Shown: positions 8,044-16,638, numbered from the stretch's first letter. The stretch: DNA of 36,715 nucleotides from Flammeovirga sp. EKP202 (GCF_014534745.1 NZ_JACVVP010000070.1:1-36715), one strand, 5' to 3'. Translations and numbers: made by a program. Notes: generated from the sequence alone by a model not told the origin.

Positions 8044-8119
8044 AACAATAAATAAGAGATAAAGTGAAAAGTTAATCCTTATTTTAAATCATTCATAATA
8101 AGCAAACTAATAAAAACAA

Positions 8120-9046
8120 ATGATGTCATTAAAAAAGATGTTGAACGTGAGTCTAACGCTCCTTTCTTTGATTGTATTTACTAGCGGAACAAAGGTTAAG
8201 TCTACCGATGATGAGGCCTTAATAAAAAGTCAAATTGTAAAGTATACTATTAAACCTTCCAAGACTGATCCTAGTATTAAGAATTCAGACATATCTCATT
8301 TTGTCATGTATGATCGTTCAATACAACAAAACAAATTATTACTGTTTCTCCCAGGTTCAAATGGAATTCCGGAAAGGGGACCAATGAATCTATTTATGGT
8401 GGCAGTAAAACAAGGTTATAGAGTAATTAGCTTATCGTATATTAACAGGCAGTCAGTCTCTAAAATATGTCGGGGTGATGCTCTTGATTCAGATAAGGAC
8501 TGTGCTGAACATTTCAGAGAAAAAAGAATCTATGGTACTAATTCAACAGCTTTAATATCAGATTTACCCCAAGATGCGATCGTTCATCGACTAAAAAAAT
8601 TACTTGTTTATTTGAGTGAATTTGATGCTGATTTGAATTGGGAAAGTTTTATCAATAGTGATGGTACTCCAAAATGGGAAAATATTGTAGTAAGCGGGCA
8701 GTCACAAGGTGGTGGTATGGCTTGTTTTATTGCAAAGCGTCACCTAGTATCCAAAGTCATTTCTTTCTCTGGCGGTTGGGATCGTGCTCCAGATTTTAAG
8801 ATTGCAGATTGGTATCACCAAAAAAGTATTACCCCACAAGAACGTTGGTTTGGAATATATAACACGAAAGAACCAATGGCAAAAACGATCAAGAAAGCGT
8901 ATGATGCAATGGCTATTTCTGAGCATCAAATATATCCATTAAGTTTACCAGTAAGAGAAGGGAGAAAGGCGCATGGTGAAGGAATAAGAAATACAGCTTA
9001 TAAAGACCTTTGGATTGAATTACTTGGTTCTGGGTTAATACAGTAA
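8120..9046 (+). CDS. Exported alpha/beta hydrolase-fold protein
   Basis: The 308-residue protein starts with a Sec signal peptide (LNVSLTLLSLIVFTSG). The hydrolase landmarks are LLLFLPGSNG (73-82, the oxyanion-loop strand), the nucleophile elbow GQSQGG with Ser195, and a late histidine in KAHGEG (about H287) that could be catalytic. The layout resembles BPSS1187-like secreted hydrolases, but that is from memory of the pattern. Cysteines at 117 and 128 could form a disulfide in the exported protein. A second ATG at 8123 is equally possible as the start. It lies downstream of the structured RNA candidate. The VOC gene follows after 28 bases, so a two-gene transcript is likely. The substrate is unknown. 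Confidence 0.8.
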   Translation: MMSLKKMLNVSLTLLSLIVFTSGTKVKSTDDEALIKSQIVKYTIKPSKTDPSIKNSDISHFVMYDRSIQQNKLLLFLPGSNGIPERGPMNLFMVAVKQGYRVISLSYINRQSVSKICRGDALDSDKDCAEHFREKRIYGTNSTALISDLPQDAIVHRLKKLLVYLSEFDADLNWESFINSDGTPKWENIVVSGQSQGGGMACFIAKRHLVSKVISFSGGWDRAPDFKIADWYHQKSITPQERWFGIYNTKEPMAKTIKKAYDAMAISEHQIYPLSLPVREGRKAHGEGIRNTAYKDLWIELLGSGLIQ

Positions 9047-9074
9047 AATTAAAACACTCTAAAATAGACAAAAA

Positions 9075-9422
9075 ATGAAGCTCAATTTACTTGTGATAAG
9101 AACCAAAGAACCTCAACTTCTAGCAGAACAGTATAAAATGCTTGGACTAAGTTTCGATTATCATAAACATGGTAATGGTCCTTTTCATTTTGCATCTGAA
9201 GTGGATGGATTTGTTTTTGAAATCTACCCCTTAACTAAATCGATGGATAAAGCGGATGGGTCTCTTCGAATGGGCTTCGAAGTAGATAATTTACATGATG
9301 TGTTAGATGACATAAAGGATTCTGATTGGAAAATCACCCAAGAGATAAAAGAAACTGAATGGGGCTTGGTGGCTGTTATCCAAGATTTAGACGGTAGGAA
9401 AATCGAGTTAAAAAATAGATAA
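9075..9422 (+). CDS. VOC (glyoxalase/bleomycin-resistance fold) protein
   Basis: A compact 115-residue single-domain protein of the vicinal-oxygen-chelate superfamily. It has the two beta-alpha-beta-beta-beta units: LNLLVIRTKEPQLLAEQYKMLGLSF, then HFASEVDGFVFEIYP and the second half LRMGFEVDNLHDVL, ending LVAVIQDLDGRKIELK. The final DLDGRKIEL strand is very typical and carries the usual metal-ligand glutamate. Metal dependence and substrate are not deducible; many such proteins are orphan dioxygenase-like or thiol-transferase-like proteins. It follows the alpha/beta hydrolase by 28 bases. Confidence 0.85.
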   Translation: MKLNLLVIRTKEPQLLAEQYKMLGLSFDYHKHGNGPFHFASEVDGFVFEIYPLTKSMDKADGSLRMGFEVDNLHDVLDDIKDSDWKITQEIKETEWGLVAVIQDLDGRKIELKNR

Positions 9423-9553
9423 TATAGTTTATAGAATTTATACTCTTAATAGCTTTTCTTAACCTGGGTTAATCAATTTCATGTTTAATTCTCTTTAGTT
9501 TTGAATGATGTTAATACAACATGTAGATTATTTTTTAATGATAAAAACAGACT

Positions 9554-10219
9554 ATGAATTCTTTAAAATACATCTTATTGACTTGCTTTATTTTATGTAA
9601 TATCACTAAAGTAATAGGGCAGAATCATCAGAATGATTTCACTAAAACATTACATCATTACTATCTTGAAAAAGATGAAAAGTTACTGGAGCACTCCATT
9701 GAATTTTTCAATTCAAATAAATTCAATAGTGAGCAATTGACTCCTATGATTACTGGTTTTTATGGTGGGTTATTTTTGAAAGATGCTGAGGTGAAGGAGG
9801 AATTTAAAATTGGATTCCAAAAATTTGAAGATCCGTTATTGAGAAAGCTTTTTAAGCAATTGCTAAAGGCAGAAGATATTGATGAATTGATGAATGGTTT
9901 CCCTATTTCGCCTTCCCAGAATGATATGAATTGGGCAGCTTTCTTCTCTACTGGTAATACAAAATACCTTACTGTAATTTTAAAGAATGCCACTCATGCA
10001 GAAAATAGGGAAGACTTAAACTTATTTCTAACGGGAGCAAGTGCAAAATGGTCTTTAGCTTCTAATGCTCAAAATCACAAAAGGGTATCCAATTTTTTGA
10101 AAAAAAATAAAGAATACAAAGACTTATCAAAAGATATCCTAGAAAAAGAACCTGCCGATTTTAAAAAGCAAATCAGAGAAGTAATTATTCAAGAAAGAGC
10201 TAAAGGGAATTGGTTGTAA
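9554..10219 (+). CDS. Secreted protein of unknown function
   Basis: It has a signal peptide of about 22 residues (MNSLKYILLTCFILC then TKVIGQ) with a probable cleavage site at GQ. The mature part, about 199 residues, is helical and Lys/Asn-rich, with YLEKDEKLLEHSIEFF near its start and a phrase about a glycine-tyrosine turn (MITGFYGGLF). No family is recognised. A perfect TTAACC/GGTTAA dyad at 9459-9472 and a TAGTTTTG box at 9496-9503 lie upstream; the box matches the Bacteroidota -7 pattern but lacks a clear -33. A REP-like hairpin follows the stop. Confidence 0.6.
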   Translation: MNSLKYILLTCFILCNITKVIGQNHQNDFTKTLHHYYLEKDEKLLEHSIEFFNSNKFNSEQLTPMITGFYGGLFLKDAEVKEEFKIGFQKFEDPLLRKLFKQLLKAEDIDELMNGFPISPSQNDMNWAAFFSTGNTKYLTVILKNATHAENREDLNLFLTGASAKWSLASNAQNHKRVSNFLKKNKEYKDLSKDILEKEPADFKKQIREVIIQERAKGNWL

Positions 10220-10232
10220 TTATTGATCACTT

Positions 10233-10275
10233 GTCATTAACCTACAGCTTAAGTACGTGGGCTAATGACGAGCCC
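10233..10275. repeat. REP-like palindrome, type 1
   Basis: An imperfect dyad: GTCATTA (10233-10239) and CCTAC (10241-10245) pair with GTGGG (10257-10261) and TAATGAC (10263-10269), around a CTTAAG core. A smaller GGGCT/AGCCC hairpin (10259-10275) overlaps the right arm and could act as a terminator. A related form begins the composite repeat at 28172. Confidence 0.6.
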
Positions 10276-10449
10276 TTAATTCATGTAAAGTAATACCGTT
10301 CATTTGAGAGACTTTACTAAAAATATAAACTACTTCTTAGATAGGTTTTTCGTTAAAATGAGTTACTTCTTGTCTCTATTGAAAATTTGTATGTAATAAA
10401 TAACTAATTTGATTTTGTATGGTCAAGGCAAACTAATTCACTCTACCTT

Positions 10450-11166
10450 ATGAATTATCAAGTACAATTTCATCGTATTGTTATTCTTAACCTGATTTTT
10501 ATGACTTTTAGTTGTGAAAGGTCGGATCAAATTGCTAATTCAAAATCTGAAATAGTAAGAGGTTTAATTCAATTAGAGACAAAGGGAGTTTTAGAAAGTG
10601 CCTCTTTTTTTAATAAACAGAGAGAGGTATTCTTGTCTGTAGAACAGCATCAGGATTCAAAAATTTTCAGATACCAATGGCATCCACAAGGCTTTTCAGA
10701 GTATAATTTCAATCAAACTTCAAATCAGTTGAGTTCAACTTTTTTTATTAATGATACAATCTGTAATATAGTAGATTATGTTTTTGATAGTGAAATGCAA
10801 TTGAAGGTAGAGGGTGAAGAATTTGAAGTAAAAAAATATTATTCTTTCAGGGAAAGAAAGATTGACTGTATTTGTATTGAGAGAGAGCAATTGGATACTT
10901 TAACCACTCTTTATTTTAGTCCAAAGATGGGCATATTTCAAGAGTTTTCCTGTAGGCATTCGTTGTATGATTTATTGAATGACAGTTATTTGGTGGATAA
11001 AATTAAATTACCCCTTATTTTAAATGAAATGAAAAAAGATAAACGGTTTTACCCCAACGAAAAAGAGGTTGCTTTAAGAAGAGCGTTAAAGGGACCAGTT
11101 GTAATTGACATTGAAGAAGAGGAAGAAGATATTGAAATTGAAATAGAAATTCCTGTTTCTTATTAA
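10450..11166 (+). CDS. Lipoprotein with acidic C-terminal tail
   Basis: The N-terminus (IVILNLIFMTFSC) is a lipoprotein signal, with the cysteine near residue 22 as the likely acylation site. The mature 217 residues contain beta-like strands and a cysteine-containing DCICIERE segment. The last 20 or so residues are strongly acidic (EEEEDIEIEIE), which is unusual and may bind cations or a basic partner. No family is recognised. It is the first gene of a tight three-gene run with the NTR-like protein (23-base gap) and the GH-A-like protein. Confidence 0.65.
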   Translation: MNYQVQFHRIVILNLIFMTFSCERSDQIANSKSEIVRGLIQLETKGVLESASFFNKQREVFLSVEQHQDSKIFRYQWHPQGFSEYNFNQTSNQLSSTFFINDTICNIVDYVFDSEMQLKVEGEEFEVKKYYSFRERKIDCICIEREQLDTLTTLYFSPKMGIFQEFSCRHSLYDLLNDSYLVDKIKLPLILNEMKKDKRFYPNEKEVALRRALKGPVVIDIEEEEEDIEIEIEIPVSY

Positions 11167-11189
11167 AACTTAGTTATCTCACAATAGAA

Positions 11190-11723
11190 ATGAAAAGCAT
11201 AACAATTGTATTATTTGCACTACTATTACTCAATTTACAAACAATGGCTTGTAGGTGTTCAGGTCCTAGTAATATTGAAGATAGTTTTAAAAACGCTAAA
11301 GTTGTAGTAACTGGTAAGGTGGTAGAGATTTCTTATGTACCTATTGAAGAAACTTTTAATCCTGATAGTCTATCTAGTATAAAAGAAAAGGTTTCTGAAA
11401 GTAAATTAAGTTTACCTGTAAAGAAAATTGTATTGGAGGTAAAGTCTGTATTTAAGAATTCAAATATCTCACCTAATACTCGAATTACGATTTATACACC
11501 ACCAAGAAGTGCTTCTTGTGGTTTTGCTTTTGAAGTAAATAAATCCTACCTCATTTATGGATTATCAAATAGTTTACTCTATCATTATATTTTAAGATTA
11601 AAAGCGGATAACCTTGTCGCTTCGAATGAATTTTGGACGAATCACTGTGGAAGAACTACACAAATAACTTCCTATACCAATACTGAATTGGCACAATTAC
11701 ATGAATTGAAAATTCAATATTAA
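11190..11723 (+). CDS. TIMP/NTR-like exported protein
   Basis: A signal peptide (MKSITIVLFALLLLN) is followed directly by ACRCSGP, so signal-peptidase cleavage would expose Cys21-Arg-Cys23 at the mature N-terminus. That is the layout of TIMP-type netrin domains, where the N-terminal Cys-x-Cys matters for metalloprotease inhibition. Two further cysteines, C110 (ASCGFAFEV) and C153 (NHCGRT), would complete two disulfides. The stretch AKVVVTGKVVEI and the FEVNKSYLIYG strand fit the OB-fold. The sequence just before the Cys is not a classic lipobox but lipidation cannot be excluded. It sits 23 and 20 bases from its neighbours, so an operon with the GH-A-like gene is likely. Confidence 0.75.
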   Translation: MKSITIVLFALLLLNLQTMACRCSGPSNIEDSFKNAKVVVTGKVVEISYVPIEETFNPDSLSSIKEKVSESKLSLPVKKIVLEVKSVFKNSNISPNTRITIYTPPRSASCGFAFEVNKSYLIYGLSNSLLYHYILRLKADNLVASNEFWTNHCGRTTQITSYTNTELAQLHELKIQY

Positions 11724-11743
11724 GTAAAAACAAGCTTTAAAAA

Positions 11744-13195
11744 ATGACTACACTTTATCTATTCAAACAACTAAATACTAGACTACTGTTATGCGTTTTT
11801 CTTCTATTTAATGGAAAAAGTATAGCTCAAAATACTACTATAGGATCAACTTCATTTATACATCTTGAAAAGAAAAAAAATGTTTGGTGGTTTGTGGATG
11901 GAGATGGTAAAAAGTTTGTTTCCATGGGTATGAATCATATTGATAAGAGAATAAGGTTTGCAGAATACAATAAGGATTTTTGGGTAGATCAATTTGGGGA
12001 AAGTATATTTAAAAACGGGAAGTTTAATTTTCTTGCCAACGATGAAATAAAAAAGTGGATGGATCAAATAGTGGAAGATCATAAAAAATATGGTTTCAAT
12101 ACAATTGCCTTCCATCGACCAATGTTTCTTCCAGATGAGTATTTTAATGAACAGGAAATCTACTTTTTGGGAAAAATTAAAATTGGTGATATTAATGCAG
12201 GGAGAGTAAAAAGGTCTGGAAGAAAATTTCCTGATGTATTCAGTTTAGAGTTTAAGCTTCATGCAGAAAAAGTAGCGAAAGAATATTGTTCAAAACATCA
12301 AAATAGTAGGTTCTTGATCGGGTATACTTATGATGATTTACCCAGTTATTCATTAGAAGAATATTATAGGAAAATTAAAAAAGCTGGGTATAAAGGCGAT
12401 CTATTATTTCATCCTTGGGTCATCGATATTATTCAAAAAAAAGGTGTGACAACAGGAAAGAAAATATGGACTTCAATTTTGAAAGCACACTATATTACTA
12501 TTGATAAAGTAAACCAAAATTATGGTTTGACGGTAAGTTCTTGGCAAGAATTAGAAAAAATATCAATTTGGAATAATCCACAAAATATAAAATTATGGCA
12601 ACAAGATCAGACGGAGATGCTTAAGAAAATTGTTCGTCAATGGCATCATATGAATAGGTATGCAATTCGTTTGTATGATTCAAATCATTTGATACTAGGG
12701 GATAAAATAAGTTGCCATGGCCAAGGACATCCGGATTGGGTATATGAAATAGTTGGAGAGTATGTGGATGTATTATTAATTCAGGACTATGATTTTTTCA
12801 CCCCTTCTCATGTCAACAAAATAGAACACTACCATAAACTCTCAGGCCTACCTATTTTAAATGGTGACCATTCTTACAGTTATACCGTTCCAGAGATGTA
12901 TAAGGCCAAAGGGTTACCTGTAAACAATCATCATGCAGTTGGGGAAGAGTACTACACTTATTTAAGGGGCATTTCCAATATTCCTTACATGTTGGGGTGG
13001 CATAATTGCGGTTATATTGAACAGTGGAAGGGAAGTCGTACTGATAAAACAGGAAAGGAGCAAACTGGTTTTTTTGACCCCTTTGGGAAACCGAGATTAG
13101 AGGCTCTAGAAAATGTAAAGAAGGCAAATTTTAACGCAAACCTATGGCATCAACAGGCAGGTGAAAATGATCATATATTTTCAGAAAGAAGATAA
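11744..13195 (+). CDS. Exported agarase-like (GH50/GH42-related) GH-A protein
   Basis: A signal peptide (to about residue 29, SIAQN) precedes VWWFVDGDGKKFVSMGMNHI, the standard opening of GH50-type agarase proteins. Other family-like blocks are FLIGYTYDDLPSY, LTVSSWQELEKI, YAIRLYDSNHLILGDK, VDVLLIQDYDF and PYMLGWHNCGY. In clan GH-A the acid/base residue is a Glu after Asn; the equivalent site here reads YDD. The nucleophile strand, usually ending in a Glu, reads LPILNGDHSY. Both catalytic glutamates therefore seem to be Asp. The protein may be a different glycosidase subfamily, a weak enzyme or a binding protein. It is the last gene of the three-gene unit. Confidence 0.7.
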   Translation: MTTLYLFKQLNTRLLLCVFLLFNGKSIAQNTTIGSTSFIHLEKKKNVWWFVDGDGKKFVSMGMNHIDKRIRFAEYNKDFWVDQFGESIFKNGKFNFLANDEIKKWMDQIVEDHKKYGFNTIAFHRPMFLPDEYFNEQEIYFLGKIKIGDINAGRVKRSGRKFPDVFSLEFKLHAEKVAKEYCSKHQNSRFLIGYTYDDLPSYSLEEYYRKIKKAGYKGDLLFHPWVIDIIQKKGVTTGKKIWTSILKAHYITIDKVNQNYGLTVSSWQELEKISIWNNPQNIKLWQQDQTEMLKKIVRQWHHMNRYAIRLYDSNHLILGDKISCHGQGHPDWVYEIVGEYVDVLLIQDYDFFTPSHVNKIEHYHKLSGLPILNGDHSYSYTVPEMYKAKGLPVNNHHAVGEEYYTYLRGISNIPYMLGWHNCGYIEQWKGSRTDKTGKEQTGFFDPFGKPRLEALENVKKANFNANLWHQQAGENDHIFSERR

Positions 13196-13252
13196 ATTCT
13201 AGGCTTATAAATTAATGCGATGATAGCCTACTTTATTAAACTATAATCACAC

Positions 13253-13260
13253 TATCTTTG
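13253..13260 (+). promoter_or_regulatory. Promoter -7 box
   Basis: TATCTTTG matches the Bacteroidota TAnnTTTG box and lies 35 bases before the Crp-family start. No convincing -33 TTG is found at the expected distance. Confidence 0.4.
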
Positions 13261-13294
13261 ATATTCAGTATTATTCGTCTAAACTCAAACATTC

Positions 13295-13867
13295 ATGACT
13301 TCTGAATTACTATCACTTTTAAATCAATTCGTTTGCCTCTCTTCTGAAGAGGAAAAAATAATTACATCTAGTTTCAAATCCATAACTTTAGCAAAGGGAG
13401 ATTTCTTTTTAAAGGAAGGTGCCATTTGTAAATATGTCGGGTTTATTAAGAGAGGACTTGTTCGGTATTTTGTCTTCAAAAATGAGGAAGAATCAACCTT
13501 TGAGTTTACTAAAGAAGGTGAATTTATTTCTGATTATACAAGCTTTAATCGACAAGTTGTTTCTGTACAAAACATTGAAGCAATTGAAGATTGTGAGTTG
13601 TTAGTGATTGATAGAGAAAAGCTTCATTATATCTTCGAAAATACAGCTAGTGGTAACTTACTCGCACGTCAGATTATTGAGCATCGTTTTGATATAATGG
13701 TCAATCAACTTTTAGCTGTTTATATGCAAAATAGTGAACAACGGTACCAGAAATTTATGAATGAATACGGAGACTTAACCCAACGTATTCCTCAATATTT
13801 AATCGCCTCTTTTGTGGGTGTACAGCCTCCTTCATTAAGTAGAATTAGGAAACGATTGATGAAGTGA
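13295..13867 (+). CDS. Crp/Fnr-family transcriptional regulator
   Basis: The 190-residue protein has an N-terminal cyclic-nucleotide-binding-type beta-roll (SITLAKGDFFLKEGAICKYVGFIKRG, then GEFISDYTSF and ELLVIDREKL) followed by a long dimer helix. The C-terminal helix-turn-helix is short: QRIPQYLIASFVGVQPPSLSRIRKRL. This is the common Bacteroidota subgroup. The cyclic-nucleotide phosphate-binding arginine is not evident, so the ligand is probably not cAMP. It is followed by the DinB and GNAT genes in the same direction; gaps of 117 and 57 bases leave co-transcription open. Confidence 0.9.
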   Translation: MTSELLSLLNQFVCLSSEEEKIITSSFKSITLAKGDFFLKEGAICKYVGFIKRGLVRYFVFKNEEESTFEFTKEGEFISDYTSFNRQVVSVQNIEAIEDCELLVIDREKLHYIFENTASGNLLARQIIEHRFDIMVNQLLAVYMQNSEQRYQKFMNEYGDLTQRIPQYLIASFVGVQPPSLSRIRKRLMK

Positions 13868-13984
13868 GTCTACCATTATGGAACTATACTTTCAGTAAAA
13901 TTACACCTAATAGAAATATTGACTATAATTTTTTAAATTGATCAATGAACCAACAAAATTTAGACAACTTCAATCGAAATATAA

Positions 13985-14506
13985 ATGGAGAAATCAGAGC
14001 CAAAACAAAATACTTCTTTTTTAGACTATGTTTATCAGCTTAATGAAGGGAGAGCACTAGAAGAAGCTTTTCAATTAAGTATTCATCAAATCAACAGTAT
14101 TGATATTGCTCAATTGAAAAGAATTGGCTTAAAAACTTATGCTGAAAATAAATGGTCAATTCACAAAATTATACAGCATCTCATTGATTGGGAAAGAATA
14201 TGGTGCTACAGGGCCATCATTTTTGCTCGAAACGAAGGATCAACACCTGATGCAAATGATCAAGAAATTATGGCAAGTCATTCCAATGCGGATGAATTAA
14301 CGATTGACCAACTTATCAATGAACTTAAGGTTGTACGTCAATCTTCGAAGATGATGTTTGATTCTTTTAATCAAGAAATTCTTGATATAACTTGTAAGTT
14401 TTTTGATTATGAAATGCCTTTATCTGCCATTGCCTATACTATTACTGCTCATCAAATACATCATTTAAATGTGATAAATGAAAGGTATTTACCTCTAGAT
14501 AAATAA
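13985..14506 (+). CDS. DinB-family (DinB_2) protein
   Basis: A 173-residue four-helix-bundle protein. The probable metal triad is visible: H65 in WSIHKIIQHLIDWE, and H156 and H160 in the HxxxH of TAHQIHHLNVI. The WSIHKIIQHLIDWE phrase is typical of DinB_2 proteins, which resemble bacillithiol or mycothiol transferases, although most members are uncharacterised. An upstream out-of-frame ATG at 13945 opens a 32-codon frame that overlaps this start and is not annotated. The protein is cytoplasmic. Confidence 0.85.
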   Translation: MEKSEPKQNTSFLDYVYQLNEGRALEEAFQLSIHQINSIDIAQLKRIGLKTYAENKWSIHKIIQHLIDWERIWCYRAIIFARNEGSTPDANDQEIMASHSNADELTIDQLINELKVVRQSSKMMFDSFNQEILDITCKFFDYEMPLSAIAYTITAHQIHHLNVINERYLPLDK

Positions 14507-14563
14507 TTGATGTAATAGTTTATGCTCTGTAAGCTAAGTTTAAATGACAAAAACCGATAGAAA

Positions 14564-15340
14564 ATGGAAAATTTTATTGAACTAAATGAGGAGAATATTA
14601 CCTCAGAGCATATTTGTTGTGCCATATCTGATAAGAAATGTGCTGAAAGTTATCAAGCTAAAAAAGATTGGTTAAAGGGGGAATTTAAAAATAACTATAC
14701 TTTTAGGAAACTAGACGAAAGAGCAAAAGTTTTTATCGAATACGGGCCAGCAGAAAGTGCTTGGGTTCCGATAACAGCCAATAATTATTTAAATATAAAT
14801 TGTTTTTGGGTTTCCGGTAAATATAAAAAGAGTGGTTACGGAAAAGTGCTATTAAAATCAGCAATCGATCAAGCTAAAAATCAAAATAAAGCTGGACTTG
14901 TGACAGTTGTTGGTACAAAGAAATACCATTTTATGAGTGATACAAAATGGTTGCTAAAACAAGGCTTTGTAGAGGTAGATCGAACATCAAGTGGGTTTAG
15001 TTTATTGGTACTGAAGTTTTCTGAAAATGAAGAAGATCCGTTTTTTAATCCTTCTGTAAAGAATGGTGAATGTTCAGATAAAGAAGGAATTGTAATTTAT
15101 TATTCCAATAGATGTCCATTTGCAGAGTTTCACGCTCAAAATTCAATTACTGAAACGGCTCACAATAGGAATTTACCGCTCAAAGTGATTAAAATTGAAA
15201 CCATGAAGGAAGCACAAAATGCACCTTCACCAGCTACAATTTTTAGTCTCTTTTTAGATGGTCAATTTGTAACGACTGATATTAGTGTATGTATGGATAG
15301 TCGTTTTGACAAAGTAGTAGAGAAAGCTAAAAAGCATTAA
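14564..15340 (+). CDS. GNAT acetyltransferase with YoaP-like C-terminal domain
   Basis: The N-terminal half is a GNAT fold: NCFWVSGKYKKSGYG contains the acetyl-CoA loop (KKSGYG), followed by the KVLLKSAIDQA helix. The C-terminal part from about residue 175 (VIYYSNRCPFAEFHA) to EKAKKH matches the YoaP-like extension, including NAPSPATIFSLFLDGQFVT. The NRCPF segment sits where a thioredoxin-like CPxx motif would be, so this domain could be redox-related. At 258 residues it has the normal length for this architecture. The substrate is unknown. Several cysteines (C18, C19, C25) cluster near the N-terminus. Confidence 0.85.
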   Translation: MENFIELNEENITSEHICCAISDKKCAESYQAKKDWLKGEFKNNYTFRKLDERAKVFIEYGPAESAWVPITANNYLNINCFWVSGKYKKSGYGKVLLKSAIDQAKNQNKAGLVTVVGTKKYHFMSDTKWLLKQGFVEVDRTSSGFSLLVLKFSENEEDPFFNPSVKNGECSDKEGIVIYYSNRCPFAEFHAQNSITETAHNRNLPLKVIKIETMKEAQNAPSPATIFSLFLDGQFVTTDISVCMDSRFDKVVEKAKKH

Positions 15341-15580
15341 ATGAGAATAATGTAATGCATATAAAATAGACTCGTGTTTTGTTTGATCTCTTGATCTTTT
15401 CAACTACTTTATAGCCACAAAGCAAATTTATTAGGATTATCTACAATTAAGAAGAGAACTTCAAATCTGGGTATTCTCTCTTCAATTTTAGTTCCGCTAA
15501 AATCCGGGAATGAATATCAAAAGTTTATGCTTCTTGTATATCAAATTACAATAACTGAGAACTAATTGATTCAACAGATT

Positions 15581-15931
15581 ATGAATGAAAATTTATCATT
15601 GAAAAGAGGCTTTTATTTTACTCTTTTTACTTCGATCCTAATTATTTCAATTACATTAATCACTGAATTTCAAAAAACTTTATTTGTTCACGAAAGCGGT
15701 AACTTCACTCTATTTGGAGTGATCGGATCTGTTTTGGCTATTGGACTTTTGTTAAAATGGAGATATGTGAGAACCATTTTAATTGTTTTTACATTGCTGA
15801 GTATTCCATTTGAAATAATGGTATTAAGTAATCTAGCAAAAGAATTTTTAATACCTCATATCGTTCTATTGATCGTCTTGATAATAATTTTGTCTTTATT
15901 AGTGTTTTCAAAATCTTTAAAGTACTATTAA
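15581..15931 (+). CDS. Small four-helix membrane protein
   Basis: From the ATG at 15581 the product has 116 residues. A TTG at 15566 would add five and is less likely. Four hydrophobic stretches are visible: FYFTLFTSILIISITLI, FGVIGSVLAIGLLL, TILIVFTLLSIPFEIMVL and IPHIVLLIVLIIILSLLVF. Short polar loops separate them, so it is an integral inner-membrane protein. No family motif is seen. It ends 23 bases before the next gene. Confidence 0.65.
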   Translation: MNENLSLKRGFYFTLFTSILIISITLITEFQKTLFVHESGNFTLFGVIGSVLAIGLLLKWRYVRTILIVFTLLSIPFEIMVLSNLAKEFLIPHIVLLIVLIIILSLLVFSKSLKYY

Positions 15932-15954
15932 AAGAGTTAAGTATAGCATTTCAT

Positions 15955-16638
15955 ATGATTCTAAAAAGTATTGAACGTAACGTCAGTGGATCTACATATC
16001 AATATAAATTTGATAATTATAGTCTAAGATTAAAACACCCTTTTTTATTGAAAATTGGGCAAAATTATTCTTGGTGGGAGATTGTCAAATTACAGTTTTA
16101 TATGGCTTCAGGACTGATTATATTCTTATTATTCTTTCTTAGTTTTATTTTAAGGCCATTACAGTCTATTTTAATCAATTTAATTATTAATCTAATACTC
16201 ATTCTTTCACTTAAGGTCAGGACAAAATACAGAAAAAATTATATCTCTATTTTCAATAATAAAGTAAAGTGCATCGATGCAAACATAAAAAACAAAAGAC
16301 AGCGAGATGAGTCAACTAGTTATGAATATCAGGTATGTTACATCTATAATCTAAAAAAATATGAACCATTGGATTTCTTTCAATTTTCTGATACTAATGA
16401 TACTGAATTAAAAGAAGAAGGTAAAGTACCAATTTTTGAATTTTCTGACATAAAAGATACCGAATTACACAAAGGGGATAAAGTTACAGTTTATATTAAT
16501 ACAGATTATCCTGAAATTTGTAAGAACAGAAAATATCGTAAACTCAATCCTACTAGTATCAAATTGCAATATGTTGCAGTACACTTAGTAATAAACCTGA
16601 TCTTGTTCTATCCTTTATATAAAGATCTATTTCAATAA
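15955..16638 (+). CDS. Membrane protein, DUF3592-like, with internal duplication
   Basis: A 227-residue protein with a double membrane helix at about residues 48-85, a soluble beta-rich segment, and a C-terminal membrane helix (VAVHLVINLILFYPLY). The soluble region, beginning VKCIDANIKNK and closing with KVTVYINTDYPEICKNR, has the strand layout of DUF3592-type proteins, a weak match. Inside it a 19-residue unit is present twice in tandem: FSDTNDTELKEEGKV and FSDIKDTELHKGDKV. The second copy fits the usual fold and the first may be an insertion. It belongs to a run of membrane genes. Confidence 0.6.
   Translation: MILKSIERNVSGSTYQYKFDNYSLRLKHPFLLKIGQNYSWWEIVKLQFYMASGLIIFLLFFLSFILRPLQSILINLIINLILILSLKVRTKYRKNYISIFNNKVKCIDANIKNKRQRDESTSYEYQVCYIYNLKKYEPLDFFQFSDTNDTELKEEGKVPIFEFSDIKDTELHKGDKVTVYINTDYPEICKNRKYRKLNPTSIKLQYVAVHLVINLILFYPLYKDLFQ
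16384..16497 (+). repeat. Tandem 57-base duplication inside a CDS
   Basis: ttttctgata at 16384 and ttttctgaca at 16441 begin two 57-base units. They are diverged but in the same frame, so the protein gains 19 residues rather than a frameshift. Confidence 0.7.

Larger units (their letters stand above)
7761..8119. other. Intergenic region with terminator-like hairpin, promoter and RNA candidate
   Basis: This 359-base gap is not empty. In order it contains an 11-bp hairpin at 7778-7811, a Bacteroidota-type promoter at 7857-7887, a set of nested helices ending in a T-run at 8042, and about 75 further bases before the alpha/beta hydrolase start. No open reading frame of note is seen. Confidence 0.6.

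Noticed and set aside
13945-14040. Upstream ATG frame of 32 codons overlapping the DinB start
   Set aside because: It is out of frame with the DinB gene and shows no leader-peptide features such as regulatory codon runs or a following terminator.
15451-15525. Minus-strand fragment reading like a protein end (ILAELKLKREYPDLK)
   Set aside because: Only about 26 codons lie between stops and no family could be assigned. A decayed gene end is possible but not supported.
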